From: Gemmatimonas sp.
GTDB taxonomy: Bacteria; Gemmatimonadota; Gemmatimonadetes; Gemmatimonadales; Gemmatimonadaceae
Direction of reading: 5' to 3'
DNA: 64,000 nucleotides
NCBI RefSeq assembly: GCF_031426495.1
Contig: NZ_JANPLK010000003.1
Span: forward strand, 23,344-87,343
Below, piece by piece: positions 16,630-24,823 of the stretch. How positions within the stretch are numbered: the stretch's first letter is position 1; each line of letters opens with the position of its first letter. The translations under genes were made by a program, and so were the position numbers. The notes under the pieces are model-generated. The model searched no databases. It was not told the origin of the DNA and saw only the letters and a program-made list of their open reading frames with translations.

Positions 16630-17190
16630 ATGACGGAAGAAGAACCCACTCCCGCAGACGTCGATTCGGACCAGGACGTCATCTCCCGCATTCTCGCGGG
16701 AGAACGCGATGCCTTCGCGATGCTGATCGGTCGATACAGCGATCCGCTGTATCGGCATGCTTTGGGTATGACGGGAAGTCCCGACGTAGCCGAAGACATT
16801 CTCCAGACATCCTTCATCAAGGCCTATCACCATCTCGGTGAAGTCCGTGGTCGATTCGATGCCTGGCTTTTTCGGATCGTTGCGAACGGGTGCAAGGATT
16901 GGCTGAAGAATATTCGGCGCACGCACCTGAGCTACGACGAAGACGACCAGCCCTCCACCTACGCGAGTCCCGATGAGGACCTCGACCGCACGGAACTGCG
17001 GCAGGACCTCGACTCAGCCCTCGCGCAGTTGGCCCCGTCTCTTCGGGAAGCCTTCATCATGAAGCATGTTGAAGGGCGCTCCTACGAAGAAATGGCGGAT
17101 CTCTTGGGTACAACTGTTGGAGCACTGAAGATGCGCGTGCATCGGGCACGAGAAGCCCTTCAGACCTTGCTCGAGGAGAAATACGACTGA
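16630..17190 (+). CDS. ECF-type RNA polymerase sigma factor (sigma-70 family)
   Basis: A 186-residue sigma factor with regions 2 and 4 only. Region 2: FAMLIGRYSDPLYRHALGMTGSPDVAEDILQTSFIKAYHHL and FDAWLFRIVANGCKDWLK, the -10 recognition and core-binding helices. Region 4: LAPSLREAFIMKHVEGRSYEEMADLLGTTVGALKMRVHRAREALQ, the helix-turn-helix for -35. The ATG at 16630 is preferred; a GTG two codons earlier is possible. The stop overlaps the next ATG as TGATG, so the downstream membrane protein is translationally coupled and is probably its anti-sigma factor. It would direct a stress or envelope regulon. The stimulus is unknown. Confidence 0.93.
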   Translation: MTEEEPTPADVDSDQDVISRILAGERDAFAMLIGRYSDPLYRHALGMTGSPDVAEDILQTSFIKAYHHLGEVRGRFDAWLFRIVANGCKDWLKNIRRTHLSYDEDDQPSTYASPDEDLDRTELRQDLDSALAQLAPSLREAFIMKHVEGRSYEEMADLLGTTVGALKMRVHRAREALQTLLEEKYD

Positions 17191-17651
17191 TGCTCGACCG
17201 ACATGAAGCGCACGACGACCAGAACCTCGGTCAGAATTTGCCGCAACGCGACGCCGCGCCGGTTGTTGATCGTCCCGTGGCAGATCGCGAAGTGCCGCTT
17301 CCCGGTATGGCAGCGGCCGAAGGACCAGCGCTGGTGATCCACCAGTGGCTCGACGGCGAGACCAGCGAAGCTGAGGCGCGTCGCGCCGATGCCAAGCAGG
17401 TGGACCTTTGGAAGATGATTTCGACGGAAACCGAACAGCGTCGTCGCATGACCACGCCGGCCTACATTGCCGCGAACATCATGGCCGCGATTCCCGAAGC
17501 ACGCACCGAAACCAAACTGGCGACCGCTACAGCCGCGGCGACCGGTGCAATGGTCGAGCCCAAGTCATCCAACATGATGCTGATGGTCGTTGGCGTCGCC
17601 ATGCTGGCACTGGGCGTGGTGATCGGTCAGTCGATCGGGAAGATGTTCTAA
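17190..17651 (+). CDS. Putative membrane-anchored anti-sigma factor
   Basis: This 153-residue protein is encoded one base into the stop of the ECF sigma gene. The N-terminal half contains ALVIHQWLDGETSEAEARRADAK, which resembles the start of anti-sigma domains (LDGELS-EAE), but the HxxxCxxC zinc motif is absent. A C-terminal transmembrane helix (SSNMMLMVVGVAMLALGVVIGQSIG, about residues 127-150) would anchor it with its sigma-binding half in the cytoplasm and almost nothing outside. That leaves little room for a periplasmic sensor, so regulation may be through proteolysis or a partner. The role is inferred mainly from context. Confidence 0.7.
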   Translation: MLDRHEAHDDQNLGQNLPQRDAAPVVDRPVADREVPLPGMAAAEGPALVIHQWLDGETSEAEARRADAKQVDLWKMISTETEQRRRMTTPAYIAANIMAAIPEARTETKLATATAAATGAMVEPKSSNMMLMVVGVAMLALGVVIGQSIGKMF

Positions 17652-17674
17652 GCTCGGTGCGATGTTTCTAAACT

Positions 17675-17789
17675 GCTAACTCCCTAGTTAGCAGGATGGG
17701 GGACATCAGGGGGCAGGAAGCAGGCCGCTCGACGCGGTTCACTGCTTCCTGCCCCCGTTCCCCTCCTCCCTGCTTACTAGGGAGTTTGC
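17675..17789. terminator. Long imperfect palindrome between converging genes
   Basis: Arms 17675-17723 and 17742-17789 pair over most of about 48 bp around an 18-nt loop; a GGGGGCAGGAAGCAG block beside the loop is perfectly matched. A smaller perfect palindrome (GCTAACT, 4 nt, AGTTAGC) is nested in the left arm. It fills the gap between the anti-sigma-like gene and the lipoamide dehydrogenase gene and should terminate both directions. The length is far above that of normal terminators. Confidence 0.6.
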
Positions 17790-17799
17790 TGCTGTTGTC

Positions 17800-19212
17800 C
17801 TACATGTGTATCGCGCGTCCCAACGCACTCAGTGCCGCTTCCTTCACCGTTTCACTGAGCGTCGGGTGCGAATGCACTGTGATGCCGATGTCTTCGGCGC
17901 TGCCGCGGTATTCCATGGCCAGCACCACTTCGCTGAGCAAATCAGCCACATTCGGCCCGATCATGTGGCAGCCCAGGATCTCGTCGGTGTCCTGGTCGAC
18001 GACGAACTTCACAAAGCCCTGCGTCTCGCCCATCGTGCGCGCCTTGCCGTTCGCGCTGAAGGGAAACTTGCCCACGCGATAGGCGCGGCCGCTGGCCTTC
18101 ACTTCCTGCTCCGTGAGTCCCACCGTGGCCAACTCAGGCCATGTGTAGACGATGCCCGGGATCGTGCGGTGGTGCATATGCACTGGCTTCCCCGCGATCA
18201 CTTCGGCGGCGATCACGCCTTCTTCCTCCGCCTTGTGCGCGAGCAGCTTGCCGCCGCACACATCGCCGATCGCGTACACGCCGGGCAGATTCGTCTTCTG
18301 CTGATCGTCGACGAGAATTTCGCCGCGCGCGCCCATCGCGAGACCCAGCGCCGCCGGGTCGATGCCGCCGATCGCTGACTTCCGGCCCACCGACACGAGC
18401 ACGTAATCGGCATCGAGGTGTGAGGCCACGCCGTCCCTCTCCACGTGGACGCGCACGCCGTCGTCATGGACGTCGGCGCCGGTCACCTTGGTGCCCGTGT
18501 GAATCTCGAGCCCCTGCTTGCGGAAGATCTTGTCCGCTTCCTTCACCAGATCGTCGTCGTTGCCGGTGAGGATCGTGGGCAGGAACTCCACCACCGAGAC
18601 CTTGGCCCCGAGGCGTCGCCACACCGAGCCGAGTTCGAGGCCGATCACGCCGCCGCCCACGACCACCAGATGCTTTGGCACTTCCGGAATCGAGAGCGCA
18701 CCCACGTTCGAGAGCACGCGCTTCTCGTCGAACTTCAGGAACGGCAGCTGCACCGGCACCGAGCCGGTGGCGATGATCACCGACTTGCCCTGCCAGTGCG
18801 AGATCGTGCCGTCAGCCGCCTTCACCTCCACCACATTGCCCGGCTGCAGCGTGCCGTAGCCCTTGGCCCACGTGATCTTGTTCTTCTTGAACAGAAACTC
18901 GACGCCCTTGGTGTTCTGGGCCACGACGTCCGTCTTGCGGGCCATCATCGTGGGAAGGTCAATCGACGCGCCATCGACCTTGATCCCATGTTCGGCCGCA
19001 TGGAGGCGCAGCCATTCATAGTGTTCGGAGCTCTGGAGGAGTGCTTTCGACGGGATGCACCCTACGTTCACGCACGTCCCACCCAGCGTCTTGTCGAATT
19101 CGACGCAGGTGACGGTGAGGCCGAGTTGTGCCGCACGAATCGAGGCGACATAGCCGCCAGGGCCGCCGCCAAGCACCACGACGTCGGCAGTTTGAAGAGT
19201 CGGGGAGGTCAT
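17800..19212 (-). CDS. lpdA: Dihydrolipoyl dehydrogenase (E3)
   Basis: A 470-residue FAD/NAD-dependent disulfide oxidoreductase. It has an N-terminal FAD motif (VVVLGGGPGGYVASIRAAQLG, 11-31), the redox disulfide C47/C52 in GGTCVNVGCIPSK, an NAD-binding GGGVIGLELGSVWRRLG, and the C-terminal dimer/catalytic HSHPTLSE. It reoxidises the lipoyl groups of 2-oxoacid dehydrogenase complexes (pyruvate and 2-oxoglutarate) or the glycine cleavage system. The E2 subunit of the 2-oxoglutarate complex (sucB) is encoded about 9 kb away on the same strand; they are not in one operon. It is divergent from kdpE. Confidence 0.96.
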   Translation of the reverse strand: MTSPTLQTADVVVLGGGPGGYVASIRAAQLGLTVTCVEFDKTLGGTCVNVGCIPSKALLQSSEHYEWLRLHAAEHGIKVDGASIDLPTMMARKTDVVAQNTKGVEFLFKKNKITWAKGYGTLQPGNVVEVKAADGTISHWQGKSVIIATGSVPVQLPFLKFDEKRVLSNVGALSIPEVPKHLVVVGGGVIGLELGSVWRRLGAKVSVVEFLPTILTGNDDDLVKEADKIFRKQGLEIHTGTKVTGADVHDDGVRVHVERDGVASHLDADYVLVSVGRKSAIGGIDPAALGLAMGARGEILVDDQQKTNLPGVYAIGDVCGGKLLAHKAEEEGVIAAEVIAGKPVHMHHRTIPGIVYTWPELATVGLTEQEVKASGRAYRVGKFPFSANGKARTMGETQGFVKFVVDQDTDEILGCHMIGPNVADLLSEVVLAMEYRGSAEDIGITVHSHPTLSETVKEAALSALGRAIHM

Positions 19213-19315
19213 GCGGGAAAGCTAATTCCGCGTGAATCTTTTGTGGGATCTTCACGGCGCTGGCCCGTGTCCCCCCTCGCTGCGCGCGTGGTGCATGCTA
19301 GCGTTCACGGGACCT

Positions 19316-20011
19316 ATGACTCCCGCCACCATCCTCGTCATCGAAGACGAGACACCCATCCGGTCCGTTATTCGTGCGGCGGCCGAATCCGAGGGGTACG
19401 TCGTGTACGAGGCGGCGACGGCCGCGCACGGGCTGTCCCTTGCTCAGCAGGAGCGCCCGTCGCTCATCGTCCTCGACCTGGGGCTCCCCGACGCTGATGG
19501 CCTAGTGGTGTGTCAGTCTATTCGCGCGTGGTCGTCCACGCCGATCATCGTGCTGTCGGCTCGGCATACGGATCGCGAGATGGCGCGTCTGCTCGATGCA
19601 GGCGCCGACGATTTCCTCGCCAAGCCGTTCAGCACCCTCGAGCTGCAGGCCAGACTCCGGGCGCATCTTCGCCGTGCCCGCATGCCGTCGATCACCCGTG
19701 ATGATGCGCCGATCCGTGTCGGTCGGCTAACCGTCGATCGCGCCACGCGCACGCTCACCAAAGACGACACGGTGGTCCATCTCACACCGACGGAGTGGGC
19801 GCTGTTGCTGGCGTTCGTCACGCATGCCGGACGCACGATGACACACCAGCAACTCTTCGATGCGGTGTGGGGACGGAGTCACGGCGATGCCCAGCAGTAC
19901 TTGCGTGTGTATGTCGCGCATCTGCGTCGAAAGATCGAAGACGACTCACTGCGACCCACGCTCATCATTACGGAGTCCGCCGTCGGCTACCGGTTTGCCG
20001 CGATCGACTGA
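19316..20011 (+). CDS. kdpE: KdpE-like response regulator (OmpR/PhoB family)
   Basis: A 231-residue regulator. Receiver domain: acidic pocket E10-D11, phospho-acceptor D54 (LIVLDLGLPDADG), conserved S81 and K103 (FLAKPF). The DNA-binding winged helix at the C-terminus includes HLTPTEWALLLAFVTHAGRTMTHQQLFDAVWG and YLRVYVAHLRRKIEDD, with ESAVGYRF at the end, all typical of KdpE. ATG 19316 gives the standard start. The gene lies at the head of the kdp locus, whereas kdpE is more often at the tail with kdpD. It is expected to activate the downstream genes under potassium limitation. A perfect 9-bp hairpin follows its stop codon. Confidence 0.9.
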   Translation: MTPATILVIEDETPIRSVIRAAAESEGYVVYEAATAAHGLSLAQQERPSLIVLDLGLPDADGLVVCQSIRAWSSTPIIVLSARHTDREMARLLDAGADDFLAKPFSTLELQARLRAHLRRARMPSITRDDAPIRVGRLTVDRATRTLTKDDTVVHLTPTEWALLLAFVTHAGRTMTHQQLFDAVWGRSHGDAQQYLRVYVAHLRRKIEDDSLRPTLIITESAVGYRFAAID

Positions 20012-20018
20012 TGAGCGC

Positions 20019-20048
20019 CGCGCTTTAACGGAGTCTTTGTAAAGCGCG
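20019..20048 (+). promoter_or_regulatory. Hairpin between kdpE and the kdp structural genes
   Basis: CGCGCTTTA (20019-20027) and TAAAGCGCG (20040-20048) form a perfect 9-bp stem with a 12-nt loop, 7 bp after the kdpE stop. There is no T-tract. It may reduce read-through so that kdpE is expressed more than kdpFABC, or the inverted repeat may itself be an operator. The remaining 140 bp up to the small ORF must hold any separate kdp promoter. Confidence 0.45.
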
Positions 20049-20188
20049 CCCCGGTTCTTTGTGCGGCCTTCTCGGGCTCCGCGATAGCCTGAAGATGCGC
20101 CTGTGGCAGGCGCCCGCGCGAGGCAGTGGTCGGCAGAGATCACCGGACGTGATCGTCGATCCGCGCGAGAACCGATTCAGGGGTTTCT

Positions 20189-20314
20189 ATGCGCGATCTG
20201 CTCTTTGGGTTGCTCGCACTGTTCGTCTTCAGTTCACTTGCCGGCTACGTGCAGGGTTGCCTGCGACTGGGCCGCGCCAATCACGACGGAGTCCGCGAGG
20301 GCTCGCGTCCATGA
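20189..20314 (+). CDS. Small membrane protein encoded just before kdpF
   Basis: A 41-codon ORF: MRDLLFGLLALFVFSSLAGYV forms one hydrophobic helix, followed by a short basic tail (CLRLGRANHDG). Its stop overlaps the ATG of kdpF as ATGA, and a purine-rich AGGGG lies shortly before the start. Short one-helix ORFs with an LxRG/C-type tail are often seen just before kdp structural genes in other bacteria, from memory. The overlap strongly suggests it is translated and couples ribosomes into kdpF. Possible roles: accessory subunit or stabiliser of the KdpFABC complex. Not tested by anything visible here. Confidence 0.6.
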   Translation: MRDLLFGLLALFVFSSLAGYVQGCLRLGRANHDGVREGSRP

Positions 20315-20415
20315 CCGCGACCGCGATGTCTCTCGACGCTGTCGTCGCCGTCGCGCTGGCGGTGCTCATCCTTGCGTATCTGGTCTACTCGTTGCTGCGA
20401 CCGGAGCGCTTCTGA
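20311..20415 (+). CDS. kdpF: Potassium-transporting ATPase subunit KdpF
   Basis: A 34-residue, one-helix protein (SLDAVVAVALAVLILAYLVYSLLRPERF). The AYLVYSLLRPERF ending is the hallmark of KdpF, the lipid-like peptide that stabilises the KdpABC complex. The start overlaps the previous small ORF by 4 bp, and kdpA begins one base after its stop. Too short for most automatic gene finders, but position and sequence agree. Confidence 0.9.
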   Translation: MTATAMSLDAVVAVALAVLILAYLVYSLLRPERF

Positions 20416-20416
20416 G

Positions 20417-22144
20417 ATGACCACCATTGGCTGGCTGCAGATTGCTCTTTTCTCCCTGCTGATCCTCGGTGTCACCAAGCCGCTCGGCCTGTATCTGGTC
20501 GCAGTGTTCGACGGTCGGGTGCGTTGGCTGTCGCGACTCGAGCGCGTGCTCTTCAGGCTCAGCGGTGTCGATCCGGCCGAAGATCAACACTGGTCCCGCT
20601 ATGCCATGTCGCTGCTCGCGTTCAGCGCGGTGTCGCTGCTCGTGACCTACGTGGCCCTTCGCGTGCAGAATCACTTGCCGTTCAATCCGCACGCGTTGCC
20701 CGCGGTCCCGGACCGTCAGGCATTCGAAACGGCAGCATCTTTCGTGACCAACACGAACTGGCAGAGCTACGCCGGCGAGCGCACGATGTCGTACTTCTCG
20801 CAGATGACACAGCTGGCGGTGCAGAACTTCGTGTCAGCGGCCGTCGGACTGAGCGTGGCGTTCGCGCTGATTCGCGGCGTTGCGCGGAAGGGTACCGAAG
20901 CCAGCGGCCGCATTGGCAACTTCTGGTGTGACCTGGTCCGTGGCACGCTGTACGTGTTGCTCCCACTCTCGTTGGTGCTCGCGCTCGTCTTCGTTCAGCA
21001 GGGAGCGATTCAGACGTTCGCCACCTCGCTCGACGTCACCACGCTCGAGGGGGCAGCGCAGACGATCCCCCTTGGTCCCGTCGCCAGTCAGGAGGCCATC
21101 AAGCAGCTCGGAACGAATGGCGGTGGATTCTTCAACGCGAACTCCGCGCATCCCTTCGAGAACCCAACACCGCTGAGCAATCTCTGGCAGCTGTTCGCCG
21201 TCTTCGCGATCCCGGCGGCGCTGGTGTATGCCTTGGGTCTCATGGTGGGCAATCGGCGCCACGGATGGGCGCTCTTGGCCGCGATGTTCCTGCTCTTCGC
21301 CGTCGGCGTGGGCACGACCTATTGGGCCGAAGCCCGCGGTAATCCCATCCACGCCGCTCGTGGTGTCGATGTCGCATCACAGCTGGTCGGCCATGCGGGA
21401 GGCAACATGGAAGGCAAAGAGACGCGCTTCGGCATCAGTGCGTCGGCGCTGTTCGCCACCGTCACGACGGCGGCGTCGTGCGGCGCGGTCAACGCCATGC
21501 ACGATTCGTTCACGCCGATCGGCGGGCTCGTGACGATGGTGAACATGCAACTCGGTGAGCTGATCTTCGGCGGTGTGGGTGCCGGCCTCTACGGCATGCT
21601 GATCATGGTTGTGCTCACGGTCTTCATTGCCGGGTTGATGGTGGGTCGCACACCGGAATACCTCGGCAAGCGCATCCAGGCCCGCGAAGTTCAGATGGCC
21701 ATGCTCTATGTGCTCGCCTTTCCGGCCGTGGTGCTCGGGATGTCGGCGCTGGCCGTGCTGCTGCCTGACGGTCTGGTGGGCCGGACCAACCTGGGACCGC
21801 ACGGCCTCTCGGAAATTCTGTACGCGTTCACGTCAACGGCCGCGAATAACGGCAGCGCCTTTGCCGGCTTGAGCGGCGGCACCGACTTCTACAACACGCT
21901 GTTCGGCGTGTCGATGCTCTTCGGGCGTTTTGCGCTCATCGTGCCCGTGCTGGCGCTCGCCGGCTTCCTGGCCGAGCGACGGATTGCACCGGAAACCAGC
22001 GGCACCTTCCCGGTCACCGGCCCGATGTTCGTCGTGCTCCTCACCGGCGTCATCGTGATCGTCGGGGCGCTGACCTTTCTACCGGCACTCGCCCTCGGAC
22101 CGATCGTCGAGCAGCTACTGATGCACACCGGGAGGATGTTCTGA
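20417..22144 (+). CDS. kdpA: Potassium-transporting ATPase subunit A
   Basis: This 575-residue polytopic membrane protein is the K+-binding channel-like subunit. Family features: LGLYLVAVFDGRVRWLSRLERVLFRLSGVDP near the N-terminus, FVTNTNWQSYAGERTMSYFSQMTQLAVQNFVSAA (first selectivity-loop region), QEAIKQLGTNGGGFFNANSAHPFENPTP (second P-loop with TNGGGFF), and FTSTAANNGSAFAGL (fourth). The length is normal (about 560-580). ATG at 20417 directly after kdpF. Its stop overlaps the kdpB ATG as TGATG. With KdpB it makes the high-affinity K+ pump used at very low external potassium. Confidence 0.97.
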   Translation: MTTIGWLQIALFSLLILGVTKPLGLYLVAVFDGRVRWLSRLERVLFRLSGVDPAEDQHWSRYAMSLLAFSAVSLLVTYVALRVQNHLPFNPHALPAVPDRQAFETAASFVTNTNWQSYAGERTMSYFSQMTQLAVQNFVSAAVGLSVAFALIRGVARKGTEASGRIGNFWCDLVRGTLYVLLPLSLVLALVFVQQGAIQTFATSLDVTTLEGAAQTIPLGPVASQEAIKQLGTNGGGFFNANSAHPFENPTPLSNLWQLFAVFAIPAALVYALGLMVGNRRHGWALLAAMFLLFAVGVGTTYWAEARGNPIHAARGVDVASQLVGHAGGNMEGKETRFGISASALFATVTTAASCGAVNAMHDSFTPIGGLVTMVNMQLGELIFGGVGAGLYGMLIMVVLTVFIAGLMVGRTPEYLGKRIQAREVQMAMLYVLAFPAVVLGMSALAVLLPDGLVGRTNLGPHGLSEILYAFTSTAANNGSAFAGLSGGTDFYNTLFGVSMLFGRFALIVPVLALAGFLAERRIAPETSGTFPVTGPMFVVLLTGVIVIVGALTFLPALALGPIVEQLLMHTGRMF

Positions 22145-24204
22145 TGTCGATTGCTCCGCGACCACTCTTCGATGGTCCGATTGTGCGCCTCGCCGTACGT
22201 GGGGCGTTCACGAAGCTCGATCCACGGCACATGATCAAGAACCCGGTCATGTTCGTTGTCCTGCTGGGCAGTGTGCTTACGACGCTCCTGGCTCTTCGAG
22301 CACAGGCCGCCGGTCGCCCGGACGCCGGCTTCACCTGGCAGTTGGCGGCGTGGCTCTGGGTCACGGTGCTCTTCGCCAACATGGCCGAAGCGTTGGCCGA
22401 AGGGCGAGGCAAGGCGCAAGCCAGTACGCTTCGCTCCTCCCGCACGAATGCGTTGGCCAAGCGGCTCGATACCACCGATGGTGGGACGCCCGACATCACG
22501 CAGTTCGAGGCGGTATCCGCGACTTCACTGCGACGCGGTGACCTCGTGGTCTGCTTCCCAGCCGACATCATCCCGAGCGACGGCGAAGTATTTCAAGGCG
22601 TTGCCTATGTCGATGAGTCGGCCATAACCGGCGAATCGGCACCGGTGATTCGCGAGAGTGGCGGTGATCGTTCGGCGGTGACCGGTGGCACGCGCGTACT
22701 GTCGGACTTTCTTGTCATCCGGATCACGGCTAATCCTGGCGAGACGTTTGTGGATCGCATGATCGCCTTGGTGGAAGGCGCGTCGCGCCAGAAAACACCA
22801 AATGAGATAGCGCTCACGATCCTGCTGTCAGGGCTCACGGTCGTGTTCCTGCTGGCGGTGGCGACCTTGCAGCCGTTCGCGATCTACAGCGGAGCGGCCG
22901 TGCCTTTGGCGGTGCTGATCGCGCTGCTCGTCTGCCTCATCCCCACCACGATCGGCGGTCTGTTGTCGGCGATCGGTATTGCTGGCATGGACCGCATGAT
23001 TCAGCAGAATGTCATGGCGATGAGCGGGCGGGCTGTGGAGGCCGCAGGCGATGTGAACACGCTGCTGCTCGATAAGACGGGCACGATCACGATCGGCAAT
23101 CGTCAGGCGGTGTCCCTGCTGGTCGCCGAGGGCGTGACGGAACGTGAACTGGCCGAACGCGCGTATCTCGCGTCGCAGGCCGATGAAACGCCGGAAGGAC
23201 GCAGTATTGTCTCGCTCGCGCAGCGGTTGCACGCGATGCCGGTGAATAGCCGCACCGCTGAGGTCATTCGATTCTCCGCGCATACCCGGATGAGCGGCGT
23301 CGACCTGGACAGCGAGATGGTGCGCAAAGGCGCGGCGGACAGCGTGACACGGTGGGTGCGCGAACGCGGTGGCAGCGCCTCACCGCACATCGATGCGCTG
23401 GTCGAGCAGGTCGCCTGTGATGGTGGGACGCCACTGGTCGTCGCCGATTTCGACGGCACCACGGCGCGCGTGCTCGGGGTCATTCACCTGAAGGACGTGG
23501 TGAAGGAGGGCATGCGCGAGCGATTTGATCGGCTGCGCGCCATGGGTATTCGCACGGTCATGATCACCGGCGACAATCCGCTCACTGCCGCCGCCATCGC
23601 CAAGGAAGCGGGGGTCGATGAGTTCCTGGCCGAGGCGACGCCGGAGGACAAGATGGCGCTGATCAAGCGCGAGCAGGTTGGTGGGCGTCTCGTGGCGATG
23701 ACCGGTGATGGCACCAATGACGCCCCCGCGCTTGCGCAGGCCGATGTCGGCTTGGCCATGAACACCGGCACGCAGGCGGCCAAGGAAGCCGGCAACATGA
23801 TCGACCTCGATTCCGATCCGACCAAACTGATCGAGATCGTCGAGATCGGCAAACAGCTGCTCATGACGCGCGGCAGTCTCACGACATTCAGCATCGCGAA
23901 CGACGTCGCGAAGTACTTCGCGATCATTCCGGCCATCTTCATCGCGACGTTTCCCGCATTGGCGCAACTCAACGTGATGCAGCTGCACTCTCCACAGTCG
24001 GCCATTCTGGCCAGCGTGATCTTCAATGCCCTCATCATCGCGGCGCTGATTCCGCTCGCGCTGCGTGGCGTGACGTATCGCCCGGCGGCCGCCTCGGTCA
24101 TTCTGCGTCGCAACCTGCTTGTGTACGGGCTCGGTGGTCTGTTGGTGCCGTTCGTCGGCATCAAACTGATCGACGTGCTGCTGGTTACGCTGCGCCTCGT
24201 TTGA
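22144..24204 (+). CDS. kdpB: Potassium-transporting P-type ATPase subunit B
   Basis: A 686-residue P-type ATPase, the energising subunit of Kdp. It has the actuator-domain motif AITGESAPV, phosphorylation loop DKTGTITIGN (aspartyl-phosphate at D310), nucleotide-binding FSAHTRMSGVD with MVRKGAADSV, and hinge MVAMTGDGTNDAPALAQADVG. Several N- and C-terminal hydrophobic helices frame the cytoplasmic domains. The length equals that of KdpB in other bacteria. It is translationally coupled to kdpA by a one-base overlap and followed by kdpC after 22 bp. Confidence 0.97.
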   Translation: MSIAPRPLFDGPIVRLAVRGAFTKLDPRHMIKNPVMFVVLLGSVLTTLLALRAQAAGRPDAGFTWQLAAWLWVTVLFANMAEALAEGRGKAQASTLRSSRTNALAKRLDTTDGGTPDITQFEAVSATSLRRGDLVVCFPADIIPSDGEVFQGVAYVDESAITGESAPVIRESGGDRSAVTGGTRVLSDFLVIRITANPGETFVDRMIALVEGASRQKTPNEIALTILLSGLTVVFLLAVATLQPFAIYSGAAVPLAVLIALLVCLIPTTIGGLLSAIGIAGMDRMIQQNVMAMSGRAVEAAGDVNTLLLDKTGTITIGNRQAVSLLVAEGVTERELAERAYLASQADETPEGRSIVSLAQRLHAMPVNSRTAEVIRFSAHTRMSGVDLDSEMVRKGAADSVTRWVRERGGSASPHIDALVEQVACDGGTPLVVADFDGTTARVLGVIHLKDVVKEGMRERFDRLRAMGIRTVMITGDNPLTAAAIAKEAGVDEFLAEATPEDKMALIKREQVGGRLVAMTGDGTNDAPALAQADVGLAMNTGTQAAKEAGNMIDLDSDPTKLIEIVEIGKQLLMTRGSLTTFSIANDVAKYFAIIPAIFIATFPALAQLNVMQLHSPQSAILASVIFNALIIAALIPLALRGVTYRPAAASVILRRNLLVYGLGGLLVPFVGIKLIDVLLVTLRLV

Positions 24205-24226
24205 TCTCATTCTTCGGAATCCACCC

Positions 24227-24823
24227 ATGATCCGCTCGCTCCTGCGCCCTGCGTGCGCCCTGACCGTGATACTCACTCTCCTCTGCGGCGCGCTTTATCC
24301 CGCCGTGGTGACCTCGCTGGCTCACATCTTGTTTCCGTGGCAGGCCAGCGGTTCACCCATCGCCGTCAATGGGCACGTGGTCGGCAGCGCGCTCATCGGG
24401 CAGCGCTTCACCAAGCCGGAATACTTTCATGGGCGGCCCTCGGCCGCCGGCGATGGCTACGACGCCACGGCGTCCGGCGGCACGAACCGCGGACCGACCG
24501 ATAGCACGCTGGCGGCGCTCATCGCGCTGCGGGTCGACAGTGCGGTTGCCGACGGCGCGGCGCGCGGATCGGTGCCGGCCGACCTCGTGACCGCGTCGGC
24601 GTCGGGACTCGATCCGCACATCTCGCCCGCCAGCGCCCGCGTGCAGATCGCGCGTGTCGCCCGCGCCCGCGGCGTCGCTGGCGCCCAAGTCGACTCGCTG
24701 ATTGCCCGTGCGATCGAGCCGCGTCAGCTTGGCATTCTCGGCGAACCTCGCATCAACGTGCTTCGTCTCAATCTGGCGCTCGATAGCGCCTTCACGATGT
24801 CCAGCGCAGGGAAACGCTCATGA
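24227..24823 (+). CDS. kdpC: Potassium-transporting ATPase subunit C
   Basis: A 198-residue protein with one N-terminal transmembrane helix (ACALTVILTLLCGALYPAVVTSLAHILFP) and a periplasmic domain. It carries the KdpC signatures GSALIGQRFTKPEYFHGRPSA, SGGTNRGPTD, VTASASGLDPHISPASA and IARARGV. It stabilises the KdpA-KdpB assembly. The stop overlaps the start of the porin gene as ATGA, so the porin belongs to the same transcript. Confidence 0.96.
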   Translation: MIRSLLRPACALTVILTLLCGALYPAVVTSLAHILFPWQASGSPIAVNGHVVGSALIGQRFTKPEYFHGRPSAAGDGYDATASGGTNRGPTDSTLAALIALRVDSAVADGAARGSVPADLVTASASGLDPHISPASARVQIARVARARGVAGAQVDSLIARAIEPRQLGILGEPRINVLRLNLALDSAFTMSSAGKRS

